DNA of 44,381 nucleotides from Chthonomonas sp. UBA2017 (GTDB taxonomy: Bacteria > Armatimonadota > Fimbriimonadia > Fimbriimonadales > Fimbriimonadaceae). The DNA lies in contig DDCB01000005.1 in NCBI GenBank assembly GCA_002335425.1, positions 488-44,868 on the forward strand. The letters run 5' to 3'. Both the position numbers and the translations under genes were made by a program. Positions 8,528 through 17,263 of the stretch are shown piece by piece; position 1 is the stretch's first letter, and each line of letters opens with the position of its first letter. Under the pieces are notes generated by a model. It saw nothing but the letters and a program-made list of their open reading frames with translations. It was not told where the DNA came from and did no database searches.

Positions 8528-10077
8528 GCGGCGTTTCTCGAATTAATCCGGACTTCAAAGTGCGTTCCTGCGCCGAGGTCGGAGCGAACAAAGACCCGTC
8601 CTCGATGGGCCTCGATGATCTTTTTGACATTGCTCAGACCCAGGCCAGTGCCTTTGGTCTTTGTTGTGAAGAACGGAGTGAATAAGTTCGCCAGAGTGTC
8701 TTCGTCCATCCCAATGCCGTGGTCTTCGACGATGAGTCGGCTCGATGTCGCCGTGACCTTGACCGAATGTCCTCGGGAGGACGCTTGAAGGGCATTCAGC
8801 AGCAAGTTCATCAAGACTTGCTCCAAGCGATTCCGATCCCCTCGGATGGTGCGGGCGTTCGGGTCAGACTCGACCGTCAGGCTGACTTGATGCTCGTCGA
8901 ACTGCGACTGAAGCCGGTGGGCCACCGAAGTCGCGATGTCGGACAGTCGAACCGGCTCGAAGCTGAGCTGCATGGGGCGAGCAAAGTCGAGAAAATCGTT
9001 GCACAGGTGGTTGAGCTTACTGGCTTCTTCGAGGACCACCGGAGCAAAGTCCCGCGCTTGCTCGGGATTTTGGACGATCATCTGGGCGGCGCTTTGGATG
9101 CCGGTGAGCGGATTGCGAATCTCGTGAGCGATGGCGGCGGTCATTTGTCCAATCTCGGCGAGCCGATTCGTGTGGTGTTGCTCTTGGAGCGCTCGCTCGT
9201 GGGCGGTGACATCTTCGATGGTGAGCACAACTCCGCCGCTCGGCATCGGGCACGAGACGAGCGACCAAGCTTGGCATCCTGCCGAATTCGCGACTCGGAA
9301 TTGCCGAGTGCGGCCAGAGCGAGACGAATTCACCATTCGCGCCAGCGACTTGCGGAAGATCGGCTTGACGAGCTTCATCCACGCATCGGCCGGGGCTCCG
9401 AGATGAGGCATGCTCGTAAAGAGCATCTGGCCCATCGGGTTGACTTCGCTCAGCGAGCCGTCCGAGTCGGTCACGACCACACCCACGCCCATCTGGTGAA
9501 CGATCGAGCTAAAGCGCTCGCGGAGCTGGTTCTGTTGGAGAGAGAGCTGTCGGTTCTCTTGGAAGAGCCTCGCGTTCGAGACGGCCAATGCCAGATGACG
9601 GCCGATCGACTGAGCTTGAACCAAGTCGTTCAGGACGAATGCAGGTTCGCCGCGACGCCGAGAGAGGTTAATCACACCGAGGATTCCGTCGGGCGATTTG
9701 AGGGGCACGACCATCGCCGAACCGATCTCGTCTTGGCGGTTCAGCTGAAGTCCGCGAATGGTCTCGGCCGAGACTTCGTCGACGATGAGCGGCAGTTGCA
9801 TTTCGATCGCCCGGCGCGCGATGCCCGATCGCGAGTCGAGCGTCGCGCCTTCGGGGATGTCGGTCAGGGTGCCAGTCTTGCAGGCTAAAACAAACTGGCC
9901 GTCCGGCTGATTCAGGAAGATCGACCCGCCCGCAGCCCGAAACCAGTTCGCACATCGCGCCAAGACCCGATCCAGGTACGCATCTGGGCCGTCGGACGCG
10001 GTCAACCAAGTCACGTCAAACAGACTCCACACATCAAAATCGCCACTCATCTGATTCTCAACCACAGTAATTGTCAT
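8524..10077 (-). CDS. GAF-PAS sensor histidine kinase (NtrB-like)
   Basis: A 517-residue sensor kinase, partner of the response regulator immediately downstream. Order: a GAF domain (about 30-172), a helical linker, a PAS domain (about 186-290), HisKA with H318 in AIAHEIRNP, and the ATP-binding domain with N-box NLLLNALQA, DHGIGM (452-457) and GTGLGL (476-481). No transmembrane helices are seen, so it senses a cytosolic signal. The frame stays open upstream through the folB region, but homology begins after MTITVVENQM; ATG 10077 or ATG 10050 are both possible and neither has a strong ribosome site. Head-to-head with folB. Confidence 0.93.
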
Positions 10078-10125
10078 CTTTGGCACGCCAAGGGCCGTCC
10101 TGGAGAGTCCCGCGAGCATGTCAGA

Positions 10126-10515
10126 ATGGAGGCCATGTTCAAGGTTTATGTGAAGGGGATCGAGTTTTACGCCTTTCATGGCGTCACGCCCGAAGAGCGG
10201 GCCATCGGCCATCGTTACCGATGCGACCTTGAATTGGATGTCGAAGGGAATGCCGATGAGACCGATCAGATCGGTGGGACCGTGGACTACGGCATTGCCG
10301 GACAAACCGCTGTGAGCATCCTGCAACGCACCGATTTCCAGACGTTGGAGCGAGGTGCGGCGCTTTGTGCCGAGTCGATCTTGCGAGTCTTCCCCGCTTG
10401 CCAACGGGTCGAGATTTATCTCGCGAAGCGATTGCCACCGACCCATCTGATCGCCGAAGAGACCGGCGTCAAGCTCATTCGAACACGACCCTCCGACGAG
10501 TCTGCCCCGGTCTAG
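10126..10515 (+). CDS. folB: dihydroneopterin aldolase
   Basis: A 129-residue folate-pathway enzyme that converts 7,8-dihydroneopterin to 6-hydroxymethyl-dihydropterin and glycolaldehyde. Characteristic stretches are VKGIEFYAFHGVTPEERAIG, TVDYG, TLERGAALCAESIL and a C-terminal AEETGVKL. ATG 10126 and ATG 10135 are both possible: GGAGG lies only two bases before the second, which is too close, so 10126 is kept with low certainty. It precedes hslU by 52 bases on the same strand. No other folate gene is in the window. Confidence 0.92.
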   Translation: MEAMFKVYVKGIEFYAFHGVTPEERAIGHRYRCDLELDVEGNADETDQIGGTVDYGIAGQTAVSILQRTDFQTLERGAALCAESILRVFPACQRVEIYLAKRLPPTHLIAEETGVKLIRTRPSDESAPV

Positions 10516-10567
10516 CGGGTTTGCCAGGCCGAACCCGGAGCTCGGGAAGGTACTCTGTGGGAGTCCC

Positions 10568-12037
10568 ATGTTGCTTCCGCTCGAAGACCTGACCCCGCGA
10601 CAGATTGTCGCCGAACTCGATAAGTACATCGTGGGGCAAGCCAACGCCAAACGAGCGGTGGCGGTGGCCTTGCGCAACCGCTATCGGCGGCAGCAGCTGC
10701 CCCCGAGCGAGCGGGACGACATTCTGCCCAAGAACATCCTCATGATCGGGCCGACGGGGGTCGGAAAGACGGAGATCGCGCGTCGACTTGCTCAGCTGGC
10801 ACGCGCCCCGTTCATCAAGGTCGAAGCCACAAAGTTCACCGAGGTTGGCTACGTCGGTCGCGATGTGGAGTCGATGATTCGAGACTTGGCGGCAGCAGCC
10901 GTCCGCCTGGTTGAACGAGAAAGAATGGAGGCGGTGCGGCCGGAGGCCGAAGTTCGGACCCGCGAAATCTTGGCCGACATGCTGATGGAGCAAGCTCCAG
11001 CGCCTCCTCGGAGCCGCCGTTCAGCGTCAAACCCGCTCTTGCAAAAGGCTCAAGATGTTTTTGGAGCGATGGGGCTAGATGGCGGAACCACCGCCAGTCA
11101 GATTCGAGAGGACGAACCCGATGTGGAAGACGACTACGAACGTCGCCTCGCTGAACATCAGAAGCGCCGGGCTCGAATTCTGAAAGACCTCAAAGGGAAC
11201 AAGCTCGATTCAAAGATCGTCGAGATCGAAACCGAAGAGTCGGGGAGTCCGTTTGTGCAGGTCTTCACCCCACAAGGCTTGGAGGAGATGGGGATCGACC
11301 TCCCCAACCTCCAAAGTCCCTTCGGAGGGTCGCGACGAGGCAATCGATCTTTGACCGTGGGTGAGGCAAAAGAGGTCCTGGCCGAGCAAGAGGCCCGACG
11401 AATGATTGATACGGCGTCGCTCCATCGGGACGCCATTCACCGCGCCGAGCAGACGGGCATTATCTTCCTCGACGAAATCGACAAGATCGCAGGCAAGCAG
11501 TCTGGCTCAGGACCGGATGTGAGTCGAGAGGGCGTTCAGCGAGACCTGCTTCCGATCATCGAGGGCTCCACCGTCGCAAGCAAATTTGGCCCGGTGAAGA
11601 CCGATCACATCTTGTTTGTCGCCGCCGGAGCTTTTCACATGAGTCGGCCGAGCGACCTGATCCCAGAGCTTCAGGGGCGATTGCCGATTCGCGTCGAGCT
11701 TGAGAGTTTGGGTCGTACGGACTTCCGGCGCATCCTGAGTGAGCCGAAAAACGCCTTGACGAAACAATATCAGCTTTTGCTGAAGGTCGAAGGGATCGAA
11801 CTGAGTTTCGAAGAAGACGCCCTCGACGAGATTGCCACGCTCGCAGAGAGTGTGAACTCCAAAACCGAAAACATCGGGGCTCGGCGGCTCCACACTCTGC
11901 TCGAAAAGCTTCTCGAAGCCGAGCTGTTCGAAGCCCCCGAGATTTCCCACAAGAAAGTTGTCGTCACTCGGAGCTTGGTCGCAGATCGGCTGGGGAGCCT
12001 CGTCCAAGACTCCGACCTAAGTCGCTACATTCTTTAA
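10568..12037 (+). CDS. hslU: ATP-dependent protease ATPase subunit HslU
   Basis: A 489-residue AAA+ unfoldase that feeds proteins to the HslV peptidase. It has LTPRQIVAELDKYIVGQ at the N-terminus, Walker A GPTGVGKT (61-68), the pore motif GYVG (94-97), an I-domain (about 110-285), Walker B IIFLDE (298-303), and the C-terminal tail DLSRYIL, which in the family inserts between HslV subunits. It is longer than E. coli HslU (443 aa), mostly in the I-domain, which carries an acidic/basic linker near 140-215. The intact tail implies an HslV partner, but hslV is not adjacent. It overlaps the convergent gene at 12017 by 21 bases. Confidence 0.96.
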   Translation: MLLPLEDLTPRQIVAELDKYIVGQANAKRAVAVALRNRYRRQQLPPSERDDILPKNILMIGPTGVGKTEIARRLAQLARAPFIKVEATKFTEVGYVGRDVESMIRDLAAAAVRLVERERMEAVRPEAEVRTREILADMLMEQAPAPPRSRRSASNPLLQKAQDVFGAMGLDGGTTASQIREDEPDVEDDYERRLAEHQKRRARILKDLKGNKLDSKIVEIETEESGSPFVQVFTPQGLEEMGIDLPNLQSPFGGSRRGNRSLTVGEAKEVLAEQEARRMIDTASLHRDAIHRAEQTGIIFLDEIDKIAGKQSGSGPDVSREGVQRDLLPIIEGSTVASKFGPVKTDHILFVAAGAFHMSRPSDLIPELQGRLPIRVELESLGRTDFRRILSEPKNALTKQYQLLLKVEGIELSFEEDALDEIATLAESVNSKTENIGARRLHTLLEKLLEAELFEAPEISHKKVVVTRSLVADRLGSLVQDSDLSRYIL

Positions 12038-12487
12038 TCGCTCGGCCAGCTCGACGAGGTCGGCCGCCAAAAGGGGATTACCCTCGGGGTCATCGACGCT
12101 TGCGAGTTGGGTTTCTGCCTCGTGGAGCCACGTTCGGGCCTCGACTTCGTGATGCCCCAACAGCTTGGCGCGGGCCATCGCCTCGGCGGCATAGCCTTTG
12201 TAGAAGGGCTCCAGGTCGAGGCTGATCGCCCAACACGCCTCTGCATAGCGGAGCGATTCTTGAGGCGAGCCGACCGACGCATAGACCCGCGAAAGCTGCC
12301 AGAGCCCGACCGACCGGTTGACAGGCTGAACATCCTCACGCAGGAGCCAGTGTGTATAAGAGGCCTGGGCCACGGCGATCATTTTCAGATCGTCTTCGTG
12401 GGTGCGATCCGGCTTCTCCAAGAAGTCCCAGGCGAGGTTAAAGAACTCCGCCGACCAGAAACGATGAACTTGTTGACCGTCTTCCAA
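12017..12487 (-). CDS. small helical protein, TPR-like, unknown function
   Basis: A 156-residue, mostly alpha-helical, cytosolic protein without a signal peptide. The N-terminus reads VHRFWSAEFFNLAWDFLEKPDRT. The middle (LWQLSRVYASVGSPQESLRYAEACWAI) and the stretch before the C-terminus resemble tetratricopeptide helices. The start codon is TTG, supported by AGGAG seven bases upstream inside the end of thrS; the gap to the thrS stop is two bases, so the pair is co-translated. Role unknown; a link to thrS expression would be speculation. Confidence 0.75.
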   Translation of the reverse strand: MEDGQQVHRFWSAEFFNLAWDFLEKPDRTHEDDLKMIAVAQASYTHWLLREDVQPVNRSVGLWQLSRVYASVGSPQESLRYAEACWAISLDLEPFYKGYAAEAMARAKLLGHHEVEARTWLHEAETQLASVDDPEGNPLLAADLVELAERLKNVAT

Positions 12488-12489
12488 CC

Positions 12490-14352
12490 TTATTCTCCTT
12501 GCAGGTCTTCGAGCATCTTGAAGACTTCAGCCAAAGGCTTCGCCCCAAGGTCCCCAGTCTCTCGGCTACGGATGCCGACGGTCCCGTTCTCGATGTCATT
12601 GTCCCCAAGGATCAGCATGATCGGGATCTTCATGCGCTGATTTTCCCGGATCTTCTTGCCGAGGGTCTCTCGGCGATCATCGACATGCACGCGCAACGCG
12701 CCATCGAACGGCAAGCTGGGCGGAGTGGCGTCTGCGCCTTCGCCTTCGGGCTGCCAGCCCGGCTTCGAATAACCCCGGAGCATCGTGGCGAGCCGTTCGG
12801 CATAGGCGACGTGACGATCGGCAATCGGCAAGATCGCGACTTGGACCGGCGACAGCCAGAACGGGAAGGCACCCGCGTATTGCTCCGTCAGAAGGCCGAT
12901 CATCCGCTCGAGCGAACCAAACGGCGCGCGGTGGATCATGATCGGTCGGTGCGGCTTGCTGTCCTCGCCGATGTATTCGAGTTCGAACCGCTCGGGCAAG
13001 TTGTAGTCCACCTGGACCGTTCCCATTTGCCATTCTCGCCCGAGCGCGTCCTTGATGATCAGGTCGAGTTTGGGGCCGTAAAAGGCCGCATCTCCGGGCG
13101 ACACTTCGAATTCCAGGCCCAGCTCTTGGCAAGCCTGGATGATTGCTGCCTCGGAGAGTTGCCAGTTTTCGTCATGACCGACGTACTTGTCGCTCGAAGG
13201 ATCGCGAGTGCCGACGCGGACGCGATACTCAGTCAGGCCGAGCTTCTTCAAGACGACCATCATCAGGTCCACAACGCCCTTGAACTCTTCGAGGAGCTGA
13301 TCCGGCCGGACGAACAGGTGCGCGTCATCTTGCGTAAAGCCGCGCACCCGGAGCATCCCAGCGAGTTCACCGCTTTGCTCGTATCGGTACACCGTTCCAA
13401 ATTCGGCGAGCCGAATCGGAAGGTCGCGATAGCTGTGCATTTGGGAGGCGTAGATCTCGATGTGGAACGGGCAGTTCATCGGCTTGAGGATGAAGGTCTC
13501 TTTCTCTTCGTCCTCCATGAACGGGAACATCTTGTCGCGATACGTCTGGACATGGCCAGACTTTTCATAGAGCCTGATGCTGGCGATGTTGGGCGTGACA
13601 ACGCCGTCATAGCCTCGCTCTAACTGCTGCTGCTTGAGGAAGTCGCTGAGGACTTCGCGCAGCACGGTGCCTTTGGGCAGCCAGAGAGGCAGACCCGGAC
13701 CGACTTTGGCGCTGAACATAAAGAGTCCCAGCTCGCGACCCAGCAGGCGATGATCCCGCTTCTTGGCTTCTTCCAAGTTGTGGAGGTAGAGCTCGAGGTC
13801 TTCTTTGGTCTCAAAGGCGGTGCCGTAAATCCGAGTCAGCTGCTTGTTCTTGACGTCGCCACGCCAATAGGCCCCTGCGAGCGACATCAGCTTGAAGTGC
13901 TTGATTTCGCTTGTGTTTTCGACGTGAGGTCCACGGCAAAGGTCGATAAAGCGGCGCTCTTGGCCCTGCTTATCGGTGGCCTTCTGATCGTAAAAGCTGA
14001 CCGCTTCGCCCGCAGGAACAGCTTCGAGTAGTTGGAGTTTGTAGAGAGCGGTGTCTTCCCCTTGTCCGAGTGTGCATTCCGAAAGAATGATCTCCTTGGC
14101 TTCGTCGCGGTCTTTGGCTTCGAGGCGGACGATGGGCTGCTTGAGATTCGAAAGCTCGCGCATTCGCTTTTCGATCTTTTCGAGGTCCTCCTCTTTGATC
14201 GGCTTCGGGGGATCGACGTCGTAATAGAAACCGTTTTCGATCGGAGGGCCGATGGCGAGTTTGACGCCGGGAAAAAGCTCGGTGATCGCCTGGGCCATGA
14301 GGTGGGCGGCCGAGTGGCGGAGCCGATAAAGATGCGATTGTTCGTAGCTCAT
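12490..14352 (-). CDS. thrS: threonyl-tRNA synthetase, TGS domain absent
   Basis: A 620-residue class II synthetase that charges tRNA-Thr. It begins directly with the editing domain (LRHSAAHLMAQA, His pair in HSAAH), then the catalytic core (MNCPFHIEIY with the zinc Cys, LPIRLAEFGTVYRYEQSGEL motif 2, and a C-terminal HRAPFGSLERMIG motif 3), then the anticodon-binding domain. The N-terminal TGS domain found in E. coli ThrRS is absent. An insert of about 30 residues (GWQPEGEGADATPPS region) lies in the anticodon-binding domain. The start has GGAGG eight bases upstream. Confidence 0.97.
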   Translation of the reverse strand: MSYEQSHLYRLRHSAAHLMAQAITELFPGVKLAIGPPIENGFYYDVDPPKPIKEEDLEKIEKRMRELSNLKQPIVRLEAKDRDEAKEIILSECTLGQGEDTALYKLQLLEAVPAGEAVSFYDQKATDKQGQERRFIDLCRGPHVENTSEIKHFKLMSLAGAYWRGDVKNKQLTRIYGTAFETKEDLELYLHNLEEAKKRDHRLLGRELGLFMFSAKVGPGLPLWLPKGTVLREVLSDFLKQQQLERGYDGVVTPNIASIRLYEKSGHVQTYRDKMFPFMEDEEKETFILKPMNCPFHIEIYASQMHSYRDLPIRLAEFGTVYRYEQSGELAGMLRVRGFTQDDAHLFVRPDQLLEEFKGVVDLMMVVLKKLGLTEYRVRVGTRDPSSDKYVGHDENWQLSEAAIIQACQELGLEFEVSPGDAAFYGPKLDLIIKDALGREWQMGTVQVDYNLPERFELEYIGEDSKPHRPIMIHRAPFGSLERMIGLLTEQYAGAFPFWLSPVQVAILPIADRHVAYAERLATMLRGYSKPGWQPEGEGADATPPSLPFDGALRVHVDDRRETLGKKIRENQRMKIPIMLILGDNDIENGTVGIRSRETGDLGAKPLAEVFKMLEDLQGE

Positions 14353-14449
14353 GAATTCATCCTCCCTGACAATGGGAATGGGTTGTTCCTTCGATTATGG
14401 CACCGCCATTCGGTCGCACCGGAACTTTTGGGACTGCTTTCCGGGTCTA

Positions 14450-15304
14450 ATGGGCATTGTGAAGAGCGTTCTCGTCGGGCTCGGTGGGTTGATTTGCAGC
14501 GCCGTTTCTGCGCAACTCGTCTCGCCAGCTCAGAGCTATCTTCAGGCCGCAACCGCTCCTTTGGCGATGGCTCCTGCCCTTCGAGCCGACCTCCAAGGCA
14601 CCGACCAGGATCCGCGCGGGACTCGCCAAATCGGGATCGCCTCGGCCTATCAACAGGGGCGATTTGCCGCCAATGAGTATGTTGGGAAGTCCCTGAGCCG
14701 GCGATTCTGCGCGGACGGATCAAGGTTTTGGGTCGGGGATTTCGCGGCTCAGACCTACTCTGTTGTTGGCTACGGGCCGGGCTCGAATGACGGCACGGGG
14801 GCCTTTGTCAAGTCGCCAACCCTCGCGTTTGTCGGCGCGGCGCGCGGGCCCGCCGGATTCATTGCCCGACTTTTCGAGGACCTTTATGGCGGGGCCAACC
14901 CTCGACTCCCCAAGTGGCTTACGAATACGATTCCGACCTATGTCGGGCTAGAGAACGAGGCGGATTTTCGCGGCTGGCTGAACGATCCGATCCTCCCAGG
15001 CCGGAGCTATTTACCCACTGAGTCTCGCTTTTTCGTCTTTGAATATCAAGGCAGGCCGGTTCACCGTGCCTTGGTGTGGCAATTCCAAGGCGACTGGAAC
15101 GAGGAAGCCCAGGCGTATTTGAATCCCCAGTTGATCGGAATTTCGTTCTCCGAGCGGATTGGCTCCAGCTCGACCGGGGTGATCCGGCAATGGACGCTGA
15201 CCTTGAAGGTCGAGTCGAGCCTCTTTCATGACGCGACCTTCCAGTTCAGCCCTCCTCCTTCTTGGCAACCGATCGCCCTTCCGACTCGCGGCGACGGCGG
15301 CTAA
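14450..15304 (+). CDS. secreted protein of unknown function
   Basis: A 284-residue protein with a likely signal peptide MGIVKSVLVGLGGLICSAVSAQ; cleavage probably follows SAQ. An in-frame start at 14351 would put 33 residues before it, so ATG 14450 is preferred, although no ribosome site is evident. The body is Gly/Pro/aromatic-rich with few Cys and no recognised domain; stretches such as RFCADGSRFWVGDFAAQTY and RFFVFEYQGRPVHRALVWQF look like beta strands of an exported or surface protein. It is divergent from thrS and convergent with mqnD, 12 bases apart. Confidence 0.7.
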   Translation: MGIVKSVLVGLGGLICSAVSAQLVSPAQSYLQAATAPLAMAPALRADLQGTDQDPRGTRQIGIASAYQQGRFAANEYVGKSLSRRFCADGSRFWVGDFAAQTYSVVGYGPGSNDGTGAFVKSPTLAFVGAARGPAGFIARLFEDLYGGANPRLPKWLTNTIPTYVGLENEADFRGWLNDPILPGRSYLPTESRFFVFEYQGRPVHRALVWQFQGDWNEEAQAYLNPQLIGISFSERIGSSSTGVIRQWTLTLKVESSLFHDATFQFSPPPSWQPIALPTRGDGG

Positions 15305-15316
15305 ATTCGACCTATA

Positions 15317-16159
15317 TTAGTCGACGACGACAATCTCGACTGGCGGCACAATGCCGGCTTCGGCCCCTTTCTTCAGCAAGAGCCGAATCGCGGCGACCCC
15401 TTCATCGCCCATATCAAGCGTGCGGTTGTTGACGTACATCCCAACAAATTCGTCGCTCGTCTCAGTGTCCATCCCGCGGGCGAACTGAAGCGCATATTCG
15501 AGGGCTTTGGGACGATTGCTCAGGCTCGCCTGAATCGATTCCCGCATGCAGCGACTCACGTCGGCGACGATCTCTTCGCCCAGGTCTTTGCGAACGACAT
15601 TGACGCCGAGCGGCAACGGGAGCCCGGTCAGCGCATTCCACCATTTGCCAAAGTCTGCGATCAGGGTCATGCCCTCTTTTTCGTAGGTGAGTTGGCCTTC
15701 GTGGATGATCAGTCCGGCAACAAATCGCCCGTCCTGGATGGCCGGGATGATCTCGTCGAACGGCACAACCTCGAACTCTGGTCGGACGCCCGGCCCGAAT
15801 TTATCTTCAAAAAACAGGCAAAGCTGAAGGTAGGCCGAAGTGAGGAGCCCAGGAACAGCGATCTTGGTCTCTTTGAGCTGGTCCAAGGTGAGAGGTTCGC
15901 GAGCGACGATCATCGGCCCGTAGAGCTCGCCAAAAGAGCCTCCATGCCGCAGCAGAGCGTACCTGTCGGCGACATACGCAAAGGCATGCACCGAGACCGC
16001 GCTCGATTCGAGCTTGCCCTCTTTGGCCCATTCGTTCAGGGTCTGGATGTCTCGCAGAATGTGCTCGAACTCGTGGTCGCTTTCGACAGCCCCACAAGCA
16101 AGCCCCCAAAACATGAACGCGTCGTCGGAGTCGGGTGAATGGCCAATGCGAATCTTCAT
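15317..16159 (-). CDS. mqnD: 1,4-dihydroxy-6-naphthoate synthase
   Basis: A 280-residue enzyme of the futalosine route to menaquinone, converting cyclic dehypoxanthinyl futalosine to 1,4-dihydroxy-6-naphthoate. It has a periplasmic-binding-protein-like fold. Family marks: IRIGHSPDSDDAFMFWGLA at the N-terminus, SSAVSVHAFAYV, IAVPGLLTSAYLQL, GLIIHEGQLTY and LPLPLGVNVVRKDLG. The absence of a signal peptide fits the cytosolic enzyme. A GAAGGGG ribosome site precedes the ATG. It shows that the organism respires with menaquinone made by the futalosine pathway; other mqn genes are outside the window. Confidence 0.93.
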   Translation of the reverse strand: MKIRIGHSPDSDDAFMFWGLACGAVESDHEFEHILRDIQTLNEWAKEGKLESSAVSVHAFAYVADRYALLRHGGSFGELYGPMIVAREPLTLDQLKETKIAVPGLLTSAYLQLCLFFEDKFGPGVRPEFEVVPFDEIIPAIQDGRFVAGLIIHEGQLTYEKEGMTLIADFGKWWNALTGLPLPLGVNVVRKDLGEEIVADVSRCMRESIQASLSNRPKALEYALQFARGMDTETSDEFVGMYVNNRTLDMGDEGVAAIRLLLKKGAEAGIVPPVEIVVVD

Positions 16160-16200
16160 CCCCTTCTTCGTACCCGAAAGGAGGGGACGGTTGCCGGTCC

Positions 16201-17040
16201 TCAGGCCAAGGAGTTCTTCACCCGACGAACATACTCAACCTTTTCGTCGAACGTTGCCGTGAGGGACTCTTGTCGTCCCATGGGCCGGAAATCGTTAAAG
16301 AGTTGCTTGATCTTTGGGCTCGTAAAGATCAGGATCCCGTCATAGCTGGTCGTGTGATCGCTGAATCCGCTTTCGACTTCCAGTCGATAGCCGTAGTTGA
16401 GCATTTTGGCCTTGCAATCGTCGTGGATTTCGTCGCTATGCGTCGAGATGAAGACGTAGTCGGCCCGATGGTTGCTGAGGCACTCCCGGGCTCCATCGAG
16501 CATCTCGCTCTCGTGCCCTTGAATATCCGAATGCAAAATCGTCAGGTGGTCGATCTCCTGGTCCTTCAGGTAAGAATCGACCATCAGTCTCCCGGCTCCC
16601 ACGAAAGCTCGAAGGAACTTGCCTTGAAAATTGTTGATCTTGAAGTTGTTCAGCCCAGCTCGAATCGACCGTTCTTCACTTTCGACCAGGTAGCTTCGGC
16701 CCCCGGGGTGCTGAGATAAAAACCACATCGAGTAGTGAGCCCAATAGCTCCCCAACTCCAGCATGACCGGATTTTCGGGAAGTCGCTTCAGGACTTCTTG
16801 AAACACAAACTCTTCCAGTGGCTCATGCACGCCTCGGTTGATGACCAAGACGTAGCTAAACGGACCGTAGTAAGCCAACTCGCCTTCAATCGGGACTTTG
16901 ATCCCAGAGTGCAGAGTCACCATCCCCTCGTGAGTAAATCCCGCCTGCGGATGCCTGTCGATGAGAAAATTCAGGGGATCGGACATGATCTCTCGGAATC
17001 TCCCGACAAAATCGCTGTCATGTGCCTTCTCGTAGGTCAT
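16201..17040 (-). CDS. FkbM-family SAM-dependent methyltransferase
   Basis: A 279-residue predicted methyltransferase. MLELGSYWAHYSMWF (93-107) is SAM-binding motif I, YLVESEE (117-123) the acidic strand-2 end, and LHSDIQGHESEML (169-181) matches the FkbM motif with its Asp and Glu. Such enzymes methylate sugars or small secondary products; the substrate here is unknown. AGGAGAG lies about ten bases before the ATG. It reads toward mqnD on the same strand with a 41-base gap and is divergent from rpsB. No glycosyltransferases flank it. Confidence 0.85.
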   Translation of the reverse strand: MTYEKAHDSDFVGRFREIMSDPLNFLIDRHPQAGFTHEGMVTLHSGIKVPIEGELAYYGPFSYVLVINRGVHEPLEEFVFQEVLKRLPENPVMLELGSYWAHYSMWFLSQHPGGRSYLVESEERSIRAGLNNFKINNFQGKFLRAFVGAGRLMVDSYLKDQEIDHLTILHSDIQGHESEMLDGARECLSNHRADYVFISTHSDEIHDDCKAKMLNYGYRLEVESGFSDHTTSYDGILIFTSPKIKQLFNDFRPMGRQESLTATFDEKVEYVRRVKNSLA

Positions 17041-17157
17041 TTCATCTCTCCTCGTGCCGACGAATCATACCCGTCCGAGGCACACTGACCGCCGAGAAGC
17101 GCGTCACTCCGCTAAAATCCCGATCCAAGACCCCCCCTCAGTGGGAGGATCATCAGG

Positions 17158-17163
17158 TACAAT
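17158..17163 (+). promoter_or_regulatory. putative -10 box of the rpsB operon
   Basis: TACAAT, which would start transcription near 17170 and give an untranslated leader of about 94 bases before rpsB, containing the two hairpins at 17177-17220. No TTGACA-like -35 is visible at the normal distance. Confidence 0.5.
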
Positions 17164-17176
17164 CTGGACTCAAATA

Positions 17177-17220
17177 CACACGACGGTGTGCGCTTGTGGG
17201 TCCCTTCGGGGAATCAAGCG
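17177..17220 (+). promoter_or_regulatory. structured rpsB leader, two hairpins
   Basis: Hairpin one: CACAC (17177-17181) pairs with GTGTG (17186-17190). Hairpin two: CGCTTG (17191-17196) pairs with CAAGCG (17215-17220) and encloses TCCC-TTCG-GGGA (17201-17212), a UUCG-type tetraloop. The two helices stack without a gap. There is no T-run, so this is not a terminator. In some bacteria S2 represses rpsB-tsf through its leader, and this could be an equivalent site, an inference. Confidence 0.5.
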
Positions 17221-17263
17221 TGGCCTAACTCACCGTCGGAGGAACAACCCTGGAGGAAAAAAT

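Noticed and set aside
10078..10677. N-terminal extension of the histidine kinase to 717 residues
   Set aside because: The frame is open through folB and the start of hslU on the other strand, but kinase-like sequence begins only after 10077, and folB and hslU are clear genes.
12499..13623. Long plus-strand open frame opposite thrS
   Set aside because: It is the antisense shadow of thrS codon usage; its translation has no protein-like motifs.
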